From Terriglobia bacterium (GTDB lineage: Bacteria; Acidobacteriota; Terriglobia; Bryobacterales; UBA6623): 64,000 nt of DNA. The position numbers and the translations under genes are program-made. The DNA is taken from assembly GCA_009841225.1 (NCBI GenBank), contig VXMF01000013.1, positions 62,001 to 126,000 of the forward strand, in the 5' to 3' direction. The stretch's first letter is position 1; each line of letters starts with the position of its first letter. Under the pieces are notes generated by a model that was not told the origin of the DNA, searched no databases, and saw only the letters and a program-made list of their open reading frames with translations. Below, in pieces: positions 60,905-64,000 of this stretch.

Positions 60905-61324
60905 CTAGCCCTGTTCGAGGCCGCTGAAGAAAAAGGCTCGCTCGACAGCCGCCGTCTCCGGTGCGTCCGAGCCGTGGATTGCGTTTCGCTCGATGTTGGT
61001 GGCGTACAACTTGCGCACGGTGCCTTCCTCAGCATGCTCGGGATTCGTGGCTCCCATGACTTCGCGCAGGCCGACGATGGCGTTGTCGCGTTCCAAGACC
61101 ATGGGAATGATCGGGCCCGATGTCATGAAGTCAACCAGGCTGTCAAAGAAGGGCCGGTGGCTGTGCACGGCATAGAAGGCCTGCGCCTGTGCCCGCGTCA
61201 GCGTGATCTTCTTCATCGCGACGATCTTGAATCCCTCTCTCTCGAGGTGCGCGATGATGTGCCCGGAATTTCCGGCTGCGACGGCGTCGGGCTTGATGAT
61301 GGTCAGGGTGCGTTCCAGTGCCAC
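60905..61324 (-). CDS. ndk: Nucleoside diphosphate kinase
   Basis: A 139-residue enzyme that phosphorylates NDPs with ATP through a phosphohistidine. The active-site H117 lies in ERNAIHGSD, with TLTIIKPDAVAAGNSG at the N terminus and GATNPEHAEEGTVRK also conserved. It lies 58 nt downstream of sucD on the same strand. The order sucC-sucD-ndk is common in bacteria. Confidence 0.96.
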   Translation of the reverse strand: MALERTLTIIKPDAVAAGNSGHIIAHLEREGFKIVAMKKITLTRAQAQAFYAVHSHRPFFDSLVDFMTSGPIIPMVLERDNAIVGLREVMGATNPEHAEEGTVRKLYATNIERNAIHGSDAPETAAVERAFFFSGLEQG

Positions 61325-61382
61325 GGGTTCAGTTCCTTCACGATGTGCTCGGCGGGGCCGGTCGGAAAGCGTCAGGCGCGCT

Positions 61383-62246
61383 TTAAATCAGCGCCGCCAA
61401 GGTCGAGCCAAGGTCGGCAGGGGTGGGTGCCACTGCGATGCCGGCGGCTTCCATCGCCGCCTGCTTTTCGGCCGCGGTGCCCTTGCCTCCGGAAATAATC
61501 GCCCCGGCATGACCCATGCGGCGGCCCGGCGGCGCCGTGGCCCCAGCGATGAATCCGACAATCGGCTTCTTGACGCGGCCCTTGACGAACTCGGCTGCTT
61601 GCTCCTCGGCCGTGCCGCCGATCTCTCCGATCATGATGATGCCGGTCGTGTCGGGATCCTCGTTGAACATCTCCAGCACGTCGATGAAATTGGTTCCGAT
61701 GACCGGATCGCCCCCGATCCCGATACAGGTCGACTGGCCAATTCCCAGGCTCGAGAGCTGCCCGACCGCCTCGTATGTCAGCGTGCCCGAGCGAGAGACG
61801 ACTCCGACCGATCCCGGCTTGTGGATGTGGCCGGGCATGATGCCCAGCTTGCACTTCCCCGGCGAGATCACTCCCGGACAGTTCGGCCCGATCAAGCGCG
61901 TGGCGCTGCCGCGCAAGGCATCCGCCACGCGGACCATGTCCCTGGCAGGAATCCCCTCCGTGATGCAGGCCACAAGGGCCAGTTCCGCTTCGATGGCTTC
62001 CAGCACCGCGTCCGCCGCGCCGGCGGCCGGCACGAAGGCTAGCGAAGCGTCAGGCCGCGCTTCGGCGACCGCCTCGCGCATCGTGTCGAAGACCGGGAAG
62101 CCTAGCGCCTCGCTGCCGCCCCGACCGGGATGCACGCCGGCCACGATCTTGGCCCCGAACCGGATGCATTGCTCGGCATGGAACAGGCCCGCGCGACCGA
62201 GGCCCTGCACCACCACGCGGGTTGTCTCGTCTACCAGGATGCTCAT
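61383..62246 (-). CDS. sucD: Succinyl-CoA ligase alpha subunit
   Basis: A 287-residue subunit with a CoA-binding Rossmann start ([26 protein letters not shown]), the catalytic phosphohistidine H246 in [15 protein letters not shown], and the PNCPGVISP and GEIGGTAEE blocks. With SucC it converts succinyl-CoA to succinate with formation of ATP or GTP. It follows sucC by 12 nt and precedes ndk. Confidence 0.96.
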   Translation of the reverse strand: MSILVDETTRVVVQGLGRAGLFHAEQCIRFGAKIVAGVHPGRGGSEALGFPVFDTMREAVAEARPDASLAFVPAAGAADAVLEAIEAELALVACITEGIPARDMVRVADALRGSATRLIGPNCPGVISPGKCKLGIMPGHIHKPGSVGVVSRSGTLTYEAVGQLSSLGIGQSTCIGIGGDPVIGTNFIDVLEMFNEDPDTTGIIMIGEIGGTAEEQAAEFVKGRVKKPIVGFIAGATAPPGRRMGHAGAIISGGKGTAAEKQAAMEAAGIAVAPTPADLGSTLAALI

Positions 62247-62258
62247 TTGCGGTATCCC

Positions 62259-63413
62259 CTAGCCGGCTCGGGCGACAGCCTGCTGGGCAGCCTCCTTCAT
62301 GTCCGAGGCAACGATGAAGTCCAAGCCCGAATCAGCGAGGATCTCACGCCCCTGTTCCACGTTCGTTCCTTCGAGCCGGAGCACCATCGGCACGCCGATC
62401 TTGAGTTCCTGCGCGGCTGCGACGATACCCTCGGCGAGGACATCAACCTTGAGGATGCCGCCGAAGATGTTGATCATGATCGCCTTGACATTGGGGTCCG
62501 ACAGGATGATCCGGAAGCCGTTCTTGATCTGGTCCTTGTTCGCGCCGCCGCCCACGTCCAGGAAGTTCGCAGGCATCCCGCCCGCGTACTGGATGATGTC
62601 CATCGTGGCCATGGCGAGGCCCGCTCCGTTGACCATGCAACCGACGTTCCCATCGAGCTTGATGTAGTTCAAGCCGTGGTCGATCGCGTCGGTCTCGAGC
62701 GGCTCTTCCTCGCCGAGGTCCCTCAATTCTGCGAGGTCGGGATGGCGGAACAAGGCATTGTCGTCAATGTCCATCTTCGCGTCCAGAGCGACCGCGCGAC
62801 CGTCCGCTGTCAGCACGAATGGATTGATCTCCACTAGCGACGCGTCGGACTCGTCGTAGGCCTTGGCCAGCGCCTGCATTGCTTGCACGGCAGACGCTCG
62901 CGCCTCAGGGGCGATGCCAAGAGCGAAGGCGAGGCGGCGGGCTTGGTAGCCCTGCAGCTGGGCGCCGTGGATCACTTCGCGGAGAATGGCGGAGGGATCC
63001 CTCGCGGCAACCTCCTCGATCTCGACCCCGCCTTGGGCCGATGCCATGAAGACCGGCTTTTCGAGGGCCCTGTCCAAGGTGATGCCTAGGTAGATCTCGC
63101 GCTCGATCGGCAACTGTTCCTCAACCAGCAACCGCTGCACCAGCCGTCCCTGCGGGCCGGTTTGGTGGGTCACCAAGGTCATGCCCAAGATGGCAGCGGC
63201 GTGGCGCTCGGCCTCGTCGACGCTGTGCGCCAGCTTCACGCCGCCGCCCTTGCCACGCCCGCCGGCATGGATTTGCGCCTTGACCACCACCTTGCCCCCA
63301 AGATCCTCGGCGGCCGACCGCGCGTCTGCAACCGTGTTGGCCATGGAGCCCCGAGGCGTGGGCACTCCGTACGCGCGCAGAACTTCCTTGGCCTGATACT
63401 CGTGGAGCTTCAT
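62259..63413 (-). CDS. sucC: Succinyl-CoA ligase beta subunit
   Basis: A 384-residue subunit. MKLHEYQAKEVLRAYGVPTPRG marks the true start at ATG 63413, although the frame is open to 63911. An ATP-grasp region includes KAQIHAGGRGKGGGVKLA, then LEINPFVLT-like LVEINPFVLTADGRAVALDAKM, and the C-terminal ligase domain GLAMATMDIIQYAGGMPANFLDVGGGA. It forms the first gene of sucC-sucD-ndk. It diverges from trpD with an 88-nt spacer. Confidence 0.96.
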   Translation of the reverse strand: MKLHEYQAKEVLRAYGVPTPRGSMANTVADARSAAEDLGGKVVVKAQIHAGGRGKGGGVKLAHSVDEAERHAAAILGMTLVTHQTGPQGRLVQRLLVEEQLPIEREIYLGITLDRALEKPVFMASAQGGVEIEEVAARDPSAILREVIHGAQLQGYQARRLAFALGIAPEARASAVQAMQALAKAYDESDASLVEINPFVLTADGRAVALDAKMDIDDNALFRHPDLAELRDLGEEEPLETDAIDHGLNYIKLDGNVGCMVNGAGLAMATMDIIQYAGGMPANFLDVGGGANKDQIKNGFRIILSDPNVKAIMINIFGGILKVDVLAEGIVAAAQELKIGVPMVLRLEGTNVEQGREILADSGLDFIVASDMKEAAQQAVARAG

Positions 63414-63501
63414 GGGGATGCGGCCGTGGGGTACGATCAGAAAACCGCTCAGGCCGCCCGAACCTCCAATATATCCGGGATGCCGGACGTAGCGCAATTC
63501 C

Positions 63502-64000
63502 ATGCCAGCAGTCCAAGAAGCGCTGCATCTAGCCGCCGCTCGCCAAGACCTATCCGAACAGCAATCCTCTGCCGCATTGCAGGAAATCCTCGACGGCCGG
63601 TCGTCCCCGCCGCTGATCGCCGCCCTGCTTGTCGCCCTGCGCATGAAGGGAGAAACGGCCGACGAGGTCACGGGCTTTGCCCGCGCGATGAGGGCGAGCG
63701 CCACCGGCGTTCGCACCGTGCGCACGCCTCGCGAGCGCCTTGTCGACACCTGTGGCACGGGGGGAGACGGCGGCTCGACGTTCAACGTCTCCACGGCGGC
63801 TGCGTTAGTGGCAGCCGGAGCGGGCGTGCCGATAGCCAAGCATGGCAACCGCGCGGTTTCCAGCAAGTGCGGTTCGGCAGACGTGCTGGAAGCGCTCGGC
63901 GTCAACGTCAAGCTCGACGCGGATCAAGCGGCCCGCTGCATCGACGAGGTGGGCATTGGCTTCCTATTCGCACAAGCGATGCACCCGGCCATGCGCCACG
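63502..64000 (+). CDS. trpD: Anthranilate phosphoribosyltransferase, N-terminal part
   Basis: The first 166 residues of TrpD run off the right edge. The PRPP-binding signature DTCGTGGDGGSTFNVST and KHGNRAVSSKCGSADVLEALGV are both present, after an N-terminal helical domain (ILDGRSSPPLIAALLVALRMKGET). TrpD joins anthranilate to PRPP in tryptophan synthesis. The start ATG 63502 follows a short leader with no strong ribosome site. No other trp gene is visible. Confidence 0.93.
   Translation, partial: MPAVQEALHLAAARQDLSEQQSSAALQEILDGRSSPPLIAALLVALRMKGETADEVTGFARAMRASATGVRTVRTPRERLVDTCGTGGDGGSTFNVSTAAALVAAGAGVPIAKHGNRAVSSKCGSADVLEALGVNVKLDADQAARCIDEVGIGFLFAQAMHPAMRH

Noticed and set aside
62259..63911. 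Long N-terminal extension of sucC
   Set aside because: The extension is antisense to trpD and lacks similarity; MKLHEYQAKE at 63413 is the conserved start.

Overview
The window looks like a chromosomal segment of an acidobacterium, probably of the Solibacter/Bryobacter type. The DNA is GC-rich. It carries two very large TonB-dependent receptors with an N-terminal carboxypeptidase-regulatory domain (7.1-13.1 kb and 36.9-40.2 kb), a secreted protein with the Solibacter-typical TIGR03437 domain, many Tat-exported sugar-type oxidoreductases, and dispersed housekeeping genes. No rRNA, tRNA, CRISPR array or complete insertion sequence was seen.

Layout. 0-7 kb: sulfatase tail, Na/Pi cotransporter, ttcA-like and ymdB-like genes, a MOSC protein, an ACP-fatty-acyl-AMP ligase fused to a degenerate acyltransferase, and an FmdB zinc ribbon. 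7-13 kb: TIGR03437 secreted protein and TonB receptor. 13.3-22.5 kb: an aromatic-acid (protocatechuate) catabolic region. A minus-strand operon (MarR regulator, cytochrome P450, DUF3311 protein, sodium:solute symporter) faces pcaD, and a second block holds pcaC-pcaH-pcaG-pcaB. A Fic protein and a VapB antitoxin with a decayed partner lie between the blocks. 22.8-24.9 kb: a DUF4143 ATPase behind a 32-bp palindrome and an unknown gene. 25-29.6 kb: four secreted or Tat-type sugar enzymes (Gfo/Idh/MocA oxidoreductase, beta-propeller, aldo/keto reductase, hydroxypyruvate-isomerase-like protein). 29.6-34.4 kb: purC and a three-gene molybdenum hydroxylase. 34.5-40.2 kb: ECF sigma factor, membrane anti-sigma-like protein and TonB receptor in one operon. 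40-50 kb: dapA, a mutarotase-like protein, a toxin-antitoxin-like pair, cstA, prepilin, two nucleotide-sugar enzymes and a TPR-TonB protein. 50.4-52.5 kb: an AbiE-like pair that seems clipped at its 3' end. 52.4-64 kb: beta-helix protein, glyA, spermidine-synthase-like membrane protein, glycosyltransferase, a RelBE-type pair with a frameshifted toxin, acyl-CoA carboxylase beta subunit, ndk, sucDC and the start of trpD.

How it fits together. The 13.3-22.5 kb region can be read as uptake (symporter), oxidation of an aromatic acid (P450), protocatechuate ring cleavage (PcaHG), and conversion to beta-ketoadipate (PcaB, PcaC, PcaD). PcaIJ/PcaF are not in the window; sucCD lie 40 kb away. The sugar enzymes and TonB receptors suggest scavenging of plant- or polymer-derived carbon. 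Five toxin-antitoxin or Fic-type loci lie among conserved genes, two with decayed toxins; short palindromes accompany most of them. Several genes have a -10-like TANNNT box 6-8 nt before the start codon and no Shine-Dalgarno sequence, which suggests leaderless transcripts.
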